DNA of 64,000 bases from Lotus japonicus. Lineage: Eukaryota > Streptophyta > Magnoliopsida > Fabales > Fabaceae. A program made the position numbers and the translations under genes. Below the pieces are notes generated by a model. It was not told where the DNA came from and did not search any database. It saw only the letters and a program-made list of their open reading frames with translations. The DNA lies in assembly GCF_012489685.1 (NCBI RefSeq), contig NC_080041.1, positions 23,003,802 through 23,067,801 of the forward strand, written 5' to 3'. This document shows, one piece after another, positions 46,182 through 60,200 of this stretch. Numbering within the stretch: the first letter of the stretch is position 1; each line of letters opens with the position of its first letter.

Positions 46182-47299
46182 CCCTGGAATTTTAGGGGCC
46201 ATCTTAGCTCTGCAGTTTAATGATCTAATCTGATACTAAAAAATACATTAAAAACTTAAATTAACGGAGAACTACAAGGATGTTTTTATTTCTCTAAATA
46301 AACAGAAAGACAGAACAAGCTTTCATGCTCTACCAAATAAAGCTTGTTTCTTGATTGTCATGAAAATTGCTTTGAGAAATTTGACAACTTGTGACTTTTT
46401 CTCTTTCTTTTTACCCCCAAGAACACAGAGCTGTTTTTGAAAGCAGAACCAAATGAGTCCTTTGGCTTGTATTTTTGTTATTGTGACAGTACTTTTGGGT
46501 TTATCAGCCATCCGGCCAGAAAGAAGACAGGGAGCCATATAGGAAAAGTTGCTTGTACATTTTTTATTAGTTTCTTATGTGTCAAAACACTTTGTAGTAA
46601 TTTCAGTTATTCTCGGTTACAACTTTAAATTATGATGATTAAATTTTAAACTTTGACGGTAGCTTGAGAAATTACTGATGTAGAATACCATTGGATGCCA
46701 AGTAGCATCAGAGAGATGTCAATGATGGTGCACCAAATAGACTTGAATGTTCTCATCATTTTATATTACCACAGCCTTTCTCTATTGCAGCAACTTCATA
46801 TTGTTTATGTTACTGATTTGCTGTATAACAAGAGGCACCATCCTTTACTTACATTGCATGTGAATTAGTACAGATTAAGCATCTCATCCTTAGAAATTAG
46901 AATGACCTAGGTTTTACTTGTGCGTTTTTGTTTTTGAGGTGGGAGGAGGCAGATTAGGTAGGCCCTTCGCTGATATTTCTTTGATCTAAATTGAGTTGGT
47001 TCCTGGATGTGGGATCTAGGGCATGGAGGCTCGCACCATGTTTATGAAAAGTGCATATAAATTGATCAAACGTGGATAAGGTCTGTTTCTTACATGCTTG
47101 GGTGAAAATATTCAACCAACATTGAAGCCCCAAAATCAAGTTTCCTTTGAAGCTCATAATTGTAGTTTTTGCGTTTTGAATTGATTCTACAGTTGGATTA
47201 TAGGACAAGACCACAACTTTCCCTCCGTGCCTATGAAGGATGCAATGATGCATAAGAAAATGAAGGATGCATCTACAAAGATGCATAAGCAAATGAAGG
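46182..47299. other. 3' flank of PUR7 and intergenic sequence
   Basis: Contains the PUR7 3' UTR (start of region) and AT-rich DNA. Nothing else recognised before the RNase H relic. Confidence 0.4.
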
Positions 47300-47680
47300 A
47301 TGTCTCCTCCAAACTTGGACTGGGGTGCCACATCTCCTCGCCCCACGAGCTAGATAGTGCGCTGTATTATTCCCTTCCTGCGCCACATGAGTGAACTGAA
47401 TACTCTGAAATCTTACCCTGAAGCTCCTGATACGATCAACGACATCTCGTGCCTAGTACGAACTTACATCTCCATTCGCTTGTAACACAGTAACCACTTG
47501 CAAACAGTCACATGAGTCCTTGAGCAGTAAGGTCCGAAGCTCCCTGTCGGTCTTATCCTCGACTTGAATACCCGGCGATGTGCTATGAGCTCCCTTCCTT
47601 GCTAGCCTCAACAACACAATTCCCATCCTGCAGAATCCAACCCACAGTTACCCTCCAGTCACGCGAGAGCAGCTCCAAGA
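47300..47680 (-). pseudogene. RNase H-like (RVT_3) domain relic, second copy
   Basis: Minus strand: VGWILQDGNCVVEASKEGS then a stop; KDSCDCLQVVTVLQANGD then another stop; ARDVVDRIRSFRVRFQSIQF and THVAQEGNNTAHYLARGARR followed by VWRRHP. The block order and the ending (LAR...PxxVWR) parallel the relic at 14591-15019, so both derive from the same kind of RNase H domain. The late acidic residue expected before LA is His here. Confidence 0.65.
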
Positions 47681-48234
47681 TTTGTCTCAACACCGAGACT
47701 TCCACATGCAGATCGACACTGTCTAAGTTATGGAGTGCCTCCGCCAAACTATACTTATTATATTTTTAAAAAATGGGAAAAATTTGTTGGATTATGTGTA
47801 ATAATATCAACCAAATATTCATGTCTATTTTCAATAAAACACGCCTAAAATTTGTAAATTTAAAATTTTAAGAATCAAACATAATACACCAAAACACATT
47901 TGTAGTTTATATAAGGGATATATTAAGAATTAAAACACTTTAAGCAAATTATTACACGTTAAAAATAATTTTACACTATACAAAGCAATACCCCTTTGTC
48001 GTATTGTCCACTCCAAGTCTCCAACCTAAACCCAGTGACAACGTGCTTAAACCCCCAGACCCGAATATCTACCCTCCAAAAGCACCACCACTGGAAACCT
48101 CTATCAACTGATCGGCCACACATTCCGACGATCTTCTAAGCAGAACCACCACCTCCACCGCTCAAACCTCCATTTTCTTCCAATTTCACAGCTATACACC
48201 ACTCTACCGCCACCGCTGCAACCATTTTCCGCCG
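47681..48234. other. Upstream region of the GFA2-like gene
   Basis: AT-rich to about 47990, then C-rich with short open frames, consistent with promoter and 5' leader. No element recognised. Confidence 0.4.
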
Positions 48235-51200
48235 ATGAGAAGGTTCACGTGGCTAACGCCGGTAAGCAAATCAACGCACAAATCTCAATACCTTTCAAAA
48301 TCAAACTGTTCCTCTTTCTCACGCACCGTCCCTCACTTCTTCTTCCAATGCAGTTCCGGCGCCACTTGCTTTCCTCTCTTTCCTCAGAACCTATCGTCGT
48401 CGATAAAGGAGATTCGTTGCGCAAATTGTTGACCTCTCGCCAATGGCTGCTTCTCGCACGAGGTACGTTTTTGCGAAGTTCGCTTGTTTTTTCGCAAATT
48501 AGTTACCATTTCTATGTTTTTCTGATGGGTTTTGGTTTAAATGTTTGGGGTTCCAGCTTTGGGAAATTGCAGTTTTGTCACGAAAATGGAGGATTCTTTA
48601 TCGTCGAGAATGCCGTTGAGATTTCGTCATATTTATGCTGCAGGTTTTGATTTTTAGTTGAAAATGAAGTACCTTGTTTGAAATTATAGATGATTTTTGG
48701 ATGTATTTGAGGTTTTCATTTGGTTTTGGTTGTTGCAGCATATTCTTCTTCGGCTGAACGAGATTATTATCGGACTCTTGGTGTTTCTGAAAGTGCCAGT
48801 CAGGACGAGATAAAAAAGGCATTTCACTCGGTGCGTGATAAAAAAATTATGTTTTGGTAGAGTAGAATAATGATGAAGTCCAATTGGAATATAAATGATG
48901 ATTCAGTTTTCATCTTTGAAAACTTATAGGCGGAAAGGTGAATTTTATTCTCATTGGTTGGTACTTGGTTGGAGTGATAGGAATGGAAATTAGATGATCT
49001 ATTCTAGTCATAATGATGAAGTCCAATTGGAATATAAATGATGATTCAGTTTTCATCTTTGAAAACTTATAGGCGGAAAGGTGAATTTTATTCTCATTGG
49101 TTGGTACTTGGTTGGAGTGATAGGAATGGAAATTAGATGATCTATTCTAGTCATAGTAGTGTTAGTGTTACTAAACTACATGTGAGGCTAGGGGAATCAT
49201 ATAACGTTTTTGTTTAATTTAGCACTATGCTTTTCCTATAGTTGTAGCTTCATTTTTGCTCATTTACAAGAGGAAAACCTTGCTGCTCATGATAGTCAAA
49301 TTGTAGCCTCTTTTTTTTTTTTCCCCGTTTTTGTCTCTTTATTTTTACTCTTCTACTAACCAAGCATATATTATTCTTACTTATCCTGTTTGTGCTTTTT
49401 AATAAGCTAACCTAGTTCTTGTTGATTTACATTTTTATCCATAATCAGAATTTATCTAGCCACTGGTTGATCAATTCATCACATTGTTACTTTGAATATT
49501 AGAGTTTGAAGTCTCATGCATGCAGAAAGATACAACTCAGGAATTTTTTTGAATGATTAAGGTGTTAACACAGTGAGAAGGTCAGAGAGAGAGAGAGAGA
49601 GTTTCATTTAGATGATAAGATGAGGTGTTGACGTGTTGTCATGTATCTTCTTGTCGTGAACTACCATAGTCACAGCAGCTGATTTGGGATAAGATTAGGT
49701 GTTTGAATTTGATGTGAAGCCCATGTATTTTTGGTGTTTCCCTAAGATATGCTGCAAGATTTGGTATATTTGCTTCCTTGATGTTGTGCTTTTTCTTTGA
49801 TTTATCCTTCATATAAAGTAATTCTTTAATCCTTCAAATTCATAGTAATTATATTCTATTTGTTTTAATAAATTCTTCTTTTATCCGAGAAGTTCTTACT
49901 TAAAATCAATAAAATGTAATATTTAAAGGCTTAATAATTTCCCACAATTTTTCAAAGGGGTTATGGCTTATAGAAGTCATAATGTTCTGCAATTTTATCC
50001 AATACAGCTGTTTTCAGAGCTTAAATAATACTAAAATCAGTTTGCCTGACATTTTCGTTTGCAGTCCCAACTCCCAATATATGCTGTCACCACACTCCTT
50101 TGACAACAATATTTGAAAACCAAAGGTCTTCGTTTAGCTAATGCTATATTATGACACTTTTGTGCTTTGTACCAGCTCGCTAAAAAGTATCATCCAGATG
50201 CAAATAAGAATAATCCATCTGCGAAGAGGAAATTTCAAGATATAAGAGAAGCATATGAGGTCTGGATAATGTATTTATGAATATGAAATATTCTTTCCTC
50301 ACAATATCTGACATCTATAGTCCTCCCTTCTTCTTGCTACATCTGTTATTGTCTAAATTAATTACCAGAATAACATTTTCACGTGTCTTTTTGCTAATGT
50401 AATTTCAGACATTGAGAGACTCTAAAAAGAGGGCAGAGTATGACATGGTAATTCCCCCGTCCCCCCATATGCTATTTAATATTTTTAGTTCAATATCGTA
50501 GTTACCTTATGTGGGGTTTGTCTGGAGCTTCAGTTAATCAAAGCTATTCAAACTTTCTGTTATTCATAGTTTTCATTCTTATATAAGATGTTGAATTGAC
50601 CGACTTTGTTCCAATATTTTCTCCCATGAATCACTTCTTCAACTGAAGATGCGATCTAGAGGTTCAGAAAACATAGAATATGGAGATGCTGATACAGAAA
50701 GGTTTAAAAATGCTTTTCGATCCCATTTTTCTGATTCATTTCATAATGTATTCTCAGAGGTAATTCTTTTCTCTCGTACATGACTTTTTGGATTCGTTTC
50801 ATATAGTATTGTCCTGGGAAATCTTATAATATTCTTAATCTTGACAGATATTTGAGGAAGCAACAACTCAATTCTCGTCAAATATAGAGGTCAGCTTAGC
50901 CCTTGCTTCTCTCTTGTTGCTTGAATTAGGTTCCTACTTCCTACATTTCCAAGCTTAACCTTTTGCTTATTACTTTGCTAAAATAGGTGGAGTTGTCTCT
51001 TACTTTCTCAGAAGCTGCGACAGGATGCACTAAACATGTATCATTTGATGCGTTCGTTCCCTGTGATTATTGCAGTGAGTAAAGTTAAATATTCTCGGAA
51101 TTAGGGAAGTCCTAGGGAGAAAATTTTCTACATAGGAATGAAATTACATGCTTTTATTGTGTTAGGAAATAGTAAAATACTGTCTTGAAGTTTTACAGTT

Positions 51201-54200
51201 ACCAATCTGTGTGTGAAAATAGCAGAAGGCAGGCTGTCTGGTCAACCAGAGTTAGGGTGTGTTTGTGTAAACAGATAAATTAAGCGCTTATGGCCATAAG
51301 TGCTTATCGTACAAGAGCTTATTCATAAGCTATTTGAAGAAATTTATTGAATTAAGTTGAAAATATGTTATAAATAAGAATGAGCTCTTTTTCCTAAACT
51401 TTTTGGAAAAGCTTATGAAATTACGCTCAAAACAGCTTATAGGTAGGCCATAAGCTATTTACATAAGCTCTCTCAAACACTTGCATAAGCGCTTATGCTA
51501 TAAGATAAGCTCAAATAAGCTCTTCCAAATGGGTTAATGCAATTTTTTGATTAGAATCACTCATGGAAAATTCTGATAAATGCTTTTTTTTTGACTGCTT
51601 GAATGTGTGCTTGTGCAATGAGTGTATTGAATTGAATTGAGTCTAGAGTGTCAAATTCGGGCTGATCCAACCCATTTGCTCACTACAGGACAAGATATGA
51701 TTTAGTTGCGGTCTGGTAACTACGTAACCCTGGCCTGCCCTTTGATGGGTTGCAGGTCAAATGGGCCAGCCTATGGGCTCTCTTAAAAAAATTCTGCAAT
51801 CTACAATATTACATTCTGACTTAAAGAAGAACACACTGCTCAATAAATGTCTAAGCGAAAGGTAAAAAAAGTGCTTAAGAAAATAGTAAGTAAAATAAGT
51901 AATAAAAAAACTTTGATGTTTATTATTTTTCATTTAATTTTTTATTAATTTTAGATATGATTAGATTAAATAAATATTCAGGCCAACTGGCCAGCCTGCA
52001 CTGGGTTGGTTGATTTTAAGGCTGGGCTGATATTGACCCAATGCGTGCTTTAACTCAGTTATTCAAGCTGACCCATTGGGTTGGACCATTTTGATTGCCA
52101 TAGTATTGACATATGGGTAGCTTCTCCACCTTCCCCCTCAGTCTTGCCTATTGTAGAGATTAGTCTTTGATGCAGAAATATTACTAATGAACAAAATCCT
52201 GACTAATATTAATTGCTGACTAAACTGTGTCTACAAAAAGAATTCTATAAGCTGAAAAACTATTGAGGAAATAATCAAAAGTATGTACCACCAGATGTGG
52301 AAAATGTTGTCTATTTTGGAATCTGTTTGTAGTGCATTTTACACTGGATGTGTAAGATGTTCCTCTTGATCTAATAATTATCCCATTTGATGCCAATCAA
52401 TTTCTTTATATTAATCCAGATGGACAGGGCTATCCACTAAATGCCACTCCAAAAGTTTGTCCAACATGCAGGGGCTTAGGCCGAGTAAGTGCCTTGAATG
52501 ATCATTGTTGATTATTAATGACATAATATTTTTAAGCAAGATTTGAACTGTGCACGAGACAATTTCTTTTTCTTGTATTTGTGTTATCAGGTATTAGTGC
52601 ACTCTTTCATTCTTTGTTTTGATGATTTTCTACCAGGTTACAATCCCACCATTTACATCAACATGCATTACTTGCAAAGGATCTGGCCGTATCATTAAGG
52701 TCTTTCATAAATGTTATATCAATTAACTCTTGTGAGGTTGGTTAATAAGTATTAAAATTTAATATTTTGTGTATCTATTTTGTGCAGGACCTGTGTAAGT
52801 GGTGTGGGGGATCTGGGGCTGTTGAAGGAATGAAAGAGGTCAAAGTTACAATACCAGCAGGTTGGTTTTTATTGCATGTATTGAAGTTGCCTGGAATGTA
52901 GCTTGGCTAGAGCTCATCAATGTATCTGAACATATTGGAATAAACTCGTTTGTTGTTCTTGTTGTAGCTTGTTATTCATGTTGGAATTCTTTATGCCCAG
53001 ATTATTAGTTTGACCAACTTTTAATCCTTTATGCTCAATTTAAGTTGATATTGAATAGTCTTTGATCTCTATTTGAGTACTGGTATAAACCATAAAATTT
53101 TAGAAATATAAAGTTTTATCCATGCTGCAGACCTGTCCTGCCTAGATTTGGTTTATCTTCTGGCAATAATTTTTTTTATATATTCTATCTGGTATCCAAA
53201 AAGGTAGATTTTTTCCGTTAGTCTTATAATTTTGAATGAACTGCTAGGCGTGGACTCAGGAGATACAATCCATGTGCCAGAAGGTGGGAATGCTGCTGGA
53301 AGTGGAGGTCGACCTGGAAGTTTGTACATTAAGATAAAGGCAAGTTTTTTTTTTTTTTTTTTATAGAAATTCCCTGTCAAATATTCAGTGTAGACCACAC
53401 TACGTTGCCCACCTAGTGGCCTGTGAATCTGTAGCTTCACCCAAACTTGGCATTATTAAGGGGATATTGATACATAAGACCCATACAGGGTTATTTTGGC
53501 TGGCTGGGGCCATTGCTTCCCTATATTTCGTAGAAAAGCTATTGAAGAAAATATTTATCTTTCAAAGTTAAATTTACATGCTAGCTTCCTTTATGTGCAC
53601 TTTCTCATTTAACTGATCATTTGAAGTTGTAAAGGGCTCTAGAAAATGTAAAACCACGCTCACATGATGCTCAATGCTTGCATATGAAATACACCTCTTA
53701 TTTGGTTGGAAATGGAAACTAATTCTGTCTCCTTAACTCTTATGTATTTGATTTATGGAGTACTCTTCAGAATTTCAACTTCACTCATAATACAGTGAAT
53801 GTCGATTTTGGTCCTTCATAGATACATGCATCATTGGTCCTCTAATTATTGGTGACATTCAATTGGTCCTTCAGTGACAATTCATGCCAGACATTTTGTC
53901 CTTGTAAGAACCAACTTGGTGACACTTATATCAATTTGGAGCATAAATTGACATTATATCCTGTTTGATGCATTCATTGACAGAAGACCAATGTAAGAGA
54001 TAACTTTGGGTGGCCAAAATGGAAACTTAACAAAGTTGTTTTTGCTTTGTTTTCAATCTTCAATGGCTTTACTCTATGAAGTATTATCTTCGACATGGAA
54101 ATGTTAAAGGTGAATAGAAAATTACTATTTCACTATGAGTATAAAAGCAGGATAAAAGTGATAAATCAGTGATAAGAATTCATGCGAAGGTTAAATTAAC

Positions 54201-57200
54201 TAATTTAATAAAATGAAAAAAACCCTAACTATGATAACAATTATACTATAAATGAAAACTCTCAATATATAATAATCTTACTGGTATAATATGTTCGTGA
54301 GCAGGGCTTATTCTGTTCTATACTTCTATATGTATTGGAACATCATTTCTCCCTGTTGATGTAGGTGGCTGAGGATTCAGTCTTTGTCAGAGATGGTGCA
54401 GATATCTATGTGGATTCTAATATTAGCTTTACACAGGTGAGAGCTAAATATATTGTAGTAGTTTCTGATGAGCTAATGGTCTTTTGGCCCTTCTAGTGCT
54501 TTTTGATGTTCTATCATCGGAGTAAAGAGGGGAAAGGCCTGACCATCGCATAAAGGGGGAGCGCACACCTTTTCTTATGCCATTGCTTGTATTTTGTCAT
54601 AGAGTATTGTTTTAATGGGTCCCATTTTAAGAACACAAACTATAGTTTACTCCTTAACCATCTCGATGTTAACGTACCTAACTCTTTCAGTTTTAACTTT
54701 TTACAGGCTATTCTTGGTGGCAAAGTTGATGTTCCTACTTTATCTGGGAAGATGGAAGTAAAGGTAAGAGAAGCTATGCTTTGTCAGTATAGTTTTTTTT
54801 TAATGTTGCAGAAAATTTTATGGGAGTAGAATTGCCCTTTCAAAGTTAGAGTGCACTATGATCGACAAACCTAGGTGGTTACCCCAGTACCTCCTTTAAG
54901 ACACATGAAGTAGATGGAGGGTGAACAAAATAGACACATCCAAAGTATGAAGATTATGATAGCTAGTAGACATATTAGAAAGATGAGAAAAGGGTGAATC
55001 AAAGCTTAGAAGTTGAGAAGGAAATGGTTAATCAAGTTGATAGCAGTGGAAAAGGTGAGGAGGAACAAAATATTCAAGTAGCCAGGCCATTTGTTGAGTA
55101 TGTCAATTTTGCTGCCAGCAATGCTATTTTGTTGAGCCATGTATGGAGAAGACCTCTAAGAAATAATTCCTTGATGTTGTAATAATGCTTGAAATTCATT
55201 AGATATATATCCTCTCTAGAATCATGTCATGAACCAACTATCCCAAAAGCTTAAGCTGCTAGGTAAAAACAAATGAATGATTTTATATAATATTTCTAAT
55301 ATCCCTCACGCAAGATCTCATTGGGCTTGAAAGGTTTTATTCTTATTACTACTACTATTATTTTACCTGGAATCACAGGATTTAGACTTGCTCACAAGGA
55401 GAGTAATTATGATAAGATGAAAAGAACACTCAACATCCCAGATTTCCCTTTTAATAATGAGTTCATGCATACATATGCCGATGGCATGTAAATTGGTTGC
55501 ATTTTCTGTATCTCAGCTAAAAATGAAGACGATAAGGGTGACACATTTTAGGGACTAGTATTTTTCAGATTCTTAAATATCCGCTTGCAAGAAGGGGAAA
55601 AATTGGAAAAAAATGATATTGGTTTTGTAATGCTTTTTGACTAAATGAGTCCTTTCCGCTGACTGATAAAATTCATTGTGTACGTTCTACTTTAAAATTT
55701 CTGTTTTGAATCATTGTGCTCAATGAATATTGTTTGGTGGGGAAAAACTAGCCTGGCCTTTAGGGAGGGACCTTCAACTTGCAAATGGAAATATTTTATA
55801 ATATGACTGACTGCTTGTTTTGAACTATTTGATCTAATAATGTGCGATTATGTCCTTCAGATACCTAAGGGTGTTCAACCAGGACAGCTTCTGGTCTTTA
55901 GAGGCAAAGGTTAAGTGAAGTGTTTCCTCTGTCATGAAAGATTTGGACAAGTCTATTCTCCTTTTATTTTATGCGGTTCAGTATATTTACTATAGTTGGT
56001 AATGCAGGATTGCCAAAGCATGGGTATCTTATACATCATGGGGATCAGTATGTGCGTTTCCGTGTTAATTTTCCAACGTAGGTTATTCTTGTGTTAACCC
56101 TTTTTTCAGTTTAACTTCATGCACCATAGTGTCTTTTGTGCAAAGCAATAGAATGTATTTCCATATAATGCCTGATCTCAATTTCTTGTGATACTGTTTG
56201 ATATCATGGCATCAGGAAAATTGAATATTTTATTGTCAGCTCTCCTTTTTCCTGTTAGTTTAGTTATCAGCTATTTACATAACTAATGAAGAGGGAAAAA
56301 TGAAATTGAGTAGTTGTTCAAGATTCAAGAAGCACTCTTTTGGCGCATTTAGTGCCGTTGTACTATTTTACTATGTTAATGGTTTAGTCAATGTTTGCAA
56401 CTATGGGAATGGAAATTGCTGCATAGGTTTTTACAGTTGTCAGACAAAAGATTATTATTACCAAATTTGTCTTCAAGTGATGTTTGTGTGCAATAGGAAA
56501 TCAGTATTTGTATCAAGTTCTTACCATTTTTCCATCTCTATGCATAAGAACTAGCCTGCTTATTACTAAGTTATGTTTTGCATCAATTCACTTTTGGTCC
56601 GCTATTCCTTGTTTTAGTGCAATTAACGAACGACAACGTGCTATACTTGAAGAATTAGCGAAGGAGGAAATAAAGGCAGGAAACAGCTCATCATTTGAAG
56701 AAAACTGGTATACCCTTTATGTAACTTGTTATTGTGATATTTTTAGTTGCCTTTACATTCAAATCAGATTTGACGGTTTAGTAGCTATTTAAATTTGGTA
56801 AGGTGTCAGCTCTGAGTTCTGAGTGACACTATTGTAGAATATAGTTAGTTTGAGTGCTTTGAAATCCAACCTATTTGTGTGGAGAAAATGTTATAAAGTG
56901 TATTTTCCTAAAACCTGTGGCCTTTTGGTGGTAATAGGGCTAATAGGGGGGGGGGGATAGAGGGACATTGACTTTGTAAACACAATCCAATAATTGCTTA
57001 AAAATGCTTCTTTGGGTATGTTTAGTAAGATCAGATACCAAATTTAGTTGGAATCTGATAGACCCTTACGTCAGGAGTGGGCTGCTATTGATGACCCAAG
57101 GCCCAAAGTGTGGCGTGTTTATGAAAGAAGGAACAAACAAGGAAGCTTCCAGATTAAGTAGTGAGCTGGCAGAGAGAGGCTAGAAAGTTTGTTACAGAGA

Positions 57201-60200
57201 ATCAACGTGTGTGTGTGTGCATAGGAGTGCTTAAAAGGGAATTTCTGTTAGGAATAGAGAGTATGAGAGAATATTGCTTTTGTCAGAAAGAATAGAGAAT
57301 TATGCTTTCTCTATAGGAGCCTAGCTCTGGAGTAGTAGTGACTACTGTATTCCCCAATTTCCATTAATCAGTTGACTCATTCCATTTCATTTTTCTGCTA
57401 TTCTCCTTTACTGTTTTATTGGTCTGTATCAAATTGGTCCGACCTGCCGGATCCAAATTCGAGAGGTACCAGTGTTGTTCGGAGAAGAAGGTCACGAAAC
57501 AGAGACGCATGCCACCAAGGAAAATGGAGGCGAAAGTTGCAGCCCTGGAAAACGAGATCGCAAATCTGCGCACCACCTTGACCACGATGCAAGAGCGAGC
57601 GGAGAGTCACCAAGCACAGCTACTGGAGATGCTGGCTTCGAACCTTTCCAAGCAAACACCAGAGAAAACACCAGAGAAAGGCGACACTGGAAGCATCCTT
57701 CAGGATGTGTCAGCCACCAAATCTGGGAAAGAAGATGGAGGACCTTCATTAGTTTCTGGTTGGACCAAGCTGGAAGGGGGTTTGCTCGATGAGTTCCGCA
57801 AATCCGCCAAGAAGGTGGAGCTCCCTCTTTTCAACGGCGAGGATCCTGCTGGGTGGATTGCCCGAGCAGAGGTTTACTTCCACATTATGGGTACCAGTCC
57901 TGAGGTTAAGGTGAATCTGGCCCATTTGTGCATGGAAGGATCAACGATCCATTACTTCAACTCACTGCTGCAATTGGATCCAGGGCTAACCTGGGAGAAG
58001 CTCACAAACGAGCTGCTGGAAAGATACGGATCTGCGAGTAAAGGGGATGTGTTCGAGCAGCTATCAGATCTCCAGCAGAGAGGCACAGTTGATGAGTACG
58101 TTCTGGAATTTGAACGCCTTTTGTCCCAGACCCCCAATCTCCCTGATGAGCAATTTTTCAGCTACTTCATTCATGGCCTCCGGGAGGACATACGAGCACG
58201 GGTACGGAGCATGCGTACCTTGGTGCCTCTTCCACGCTCTCGGTTGATACCGTTGGCAAGGGCGGTGGAGACGGAGCTCCATGGACCAGGCCACACCTTA
58301 TCGGGCTCGAAAGGTAATGGGCCTCGCTCGGGTTACGGGTCTGGTTCTTCTACCCGACCAACCCATTTGTCTACGACTGGATCGGGCCCATCGGGTCAAA
58401 AACCCAATCAGGGTTGGGTCATGGTGAAGAACAAAGATGAAAAGGGAGAAAGACGGGACGACAACACCAACCATCCTCGCACCCCACCACGCGATCGAGG
58501 AATCCGCCACTTACCTTATCAAGAGCTCTTGGATCGGCGACAGAAGGGACTTTGTTTCAAGTGTGGGGGGAAATATCACCCCCTCCATCAATGTCCTGAC
58601 AAGCAACTCAGGATCATGCTGATTGATGGTACAGAAGAAACGGAAGTGGAATCCGAGCAAGATGCAGAAACAGCGGAGCCCGAGGTGGATGGAGAGTGCA
58701 GCATCATGCGGCTTGGAGCTGAACCAATCCAAACTAAGACGATGAAGCTGCGAGGGTCAATTTTTGGTGTTCCTATGGTGATTTTGATTGACAGTGGTGC
58801 CACCCACAACTTTGTCTCGAGGCATGTAGTAGAGACAATGGGCTGGGTCGTTCAGTCGACACCTGTGCTGCGCATTCGATTGGGGGATGGATACAAGGCC
58901 ATAGCTCGCGGCGAATGCAGGAATTTGGAGGTTGAGATCGACAATTACCATACCTCTGTGGATGCTTTGCTGTTCGATCTTGATGGCATCGACTTGGTGC
59001 TAGGAATCGCATGGTTGGCAACCTTAGGAGAGATGAAGGTGCATTGGGGCAAGCAAACCATGAAATTCCAGAATGAGGGCAAGTGGATTTGTCTCCAGGG
59101 ACAGGATTGTACTCAGGAGAAGGGAGAAGCGCTGCAGAGCTTTTTGGACAATTGCCCGTGGGAAAATGGGGAGTGTTATCATACTTCTACTGAAATCACA
59201 CAAAACCCAGAAATTCTGCAAAAGGGAGAGTCCCATTTAACCAGTGTGCAAACACAGCAACTGGGTAGTTTACTTTCTGAGTTTGAAGATGTCTTCGCTA
59301 CTCCAGTGGGATTACCACCAAAGAGGCAGAAAGAGCACCAGATCACCTTGGCAACAGGATATGGACCGGTTAATGTGAGGCCTTATCGATATTCTCATCA
59401 CCACAAAGATGAGATAGAGAAGCAAGTTGCGGAAATGCTTCAATCAGGTATTATCCGACACAGCCAAAGTGCTTTTTCAAGCCCTGTGATCTTGGTGAAG
59501 AAAAAAGACGGATCATGGCGGATGTGCGTTGATTACCGTGAACTCAACAAAGCTACCGTTCCTGACAAATACCCAATTCCCGTGATAGAAGAATTGTTGG
59601 ATGAGCTACATGGTGCACGATTCTTCTCCAAACTTGACTTGAAGTCCGGTTATCACCAAGTGTTGGTGAAGGAGGAGGATGTTCACAAGACGGCTTTCCG
59701 GACTCATGAAGGCCATTACGAGTATCTCGTCATGCCTTTCGGGCTCATGAACGCTCCTTCCACCTTTCAAGCGCTGATGAACGAGGTATTTCATAGTATG
59801 CTCCGTCGAAGTGTGTTAGTCTTTTTCGATGATATTCTGGTATACAGTGCTGATTGGCAATCACACCTCATTCACCTGACTAAAGTTTTGGAAACCTTGA
59901 GGGTTCAACAACTGGTAGCCAATCGTAAAAAGTGCTCTTTTGCCCAACAATCAGTGGAGTATTTAGGCCATGTGGTGTCGTTTGAAGGAGTGGCCATGGA
60001 CCCAGGGAAGGTTCAGAGCATCACTAATTGGCCTACGCCAAAGAATGTAAAAGGAGTTAGAGGATTCCTGGGAATTACGGGATATTATCGCAAATTTGTC
60101 AAGGATTATGGCAAGATCGCTCGACCTCTCACGGAACTGACCAAAAAGGATGGTTTCAAATGGAATTCTGAGGCTCAAACAGCTTTTGAGATTTTGAAGA

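Noticed and set aside
48249..48650. 133-codon frame taken as the first exon of GFA2
   Set aside because: It starts at GTG, and its continuation after 48462 runs into an intron; the spliced model starting at 48235 keeps frame and splice consensus.
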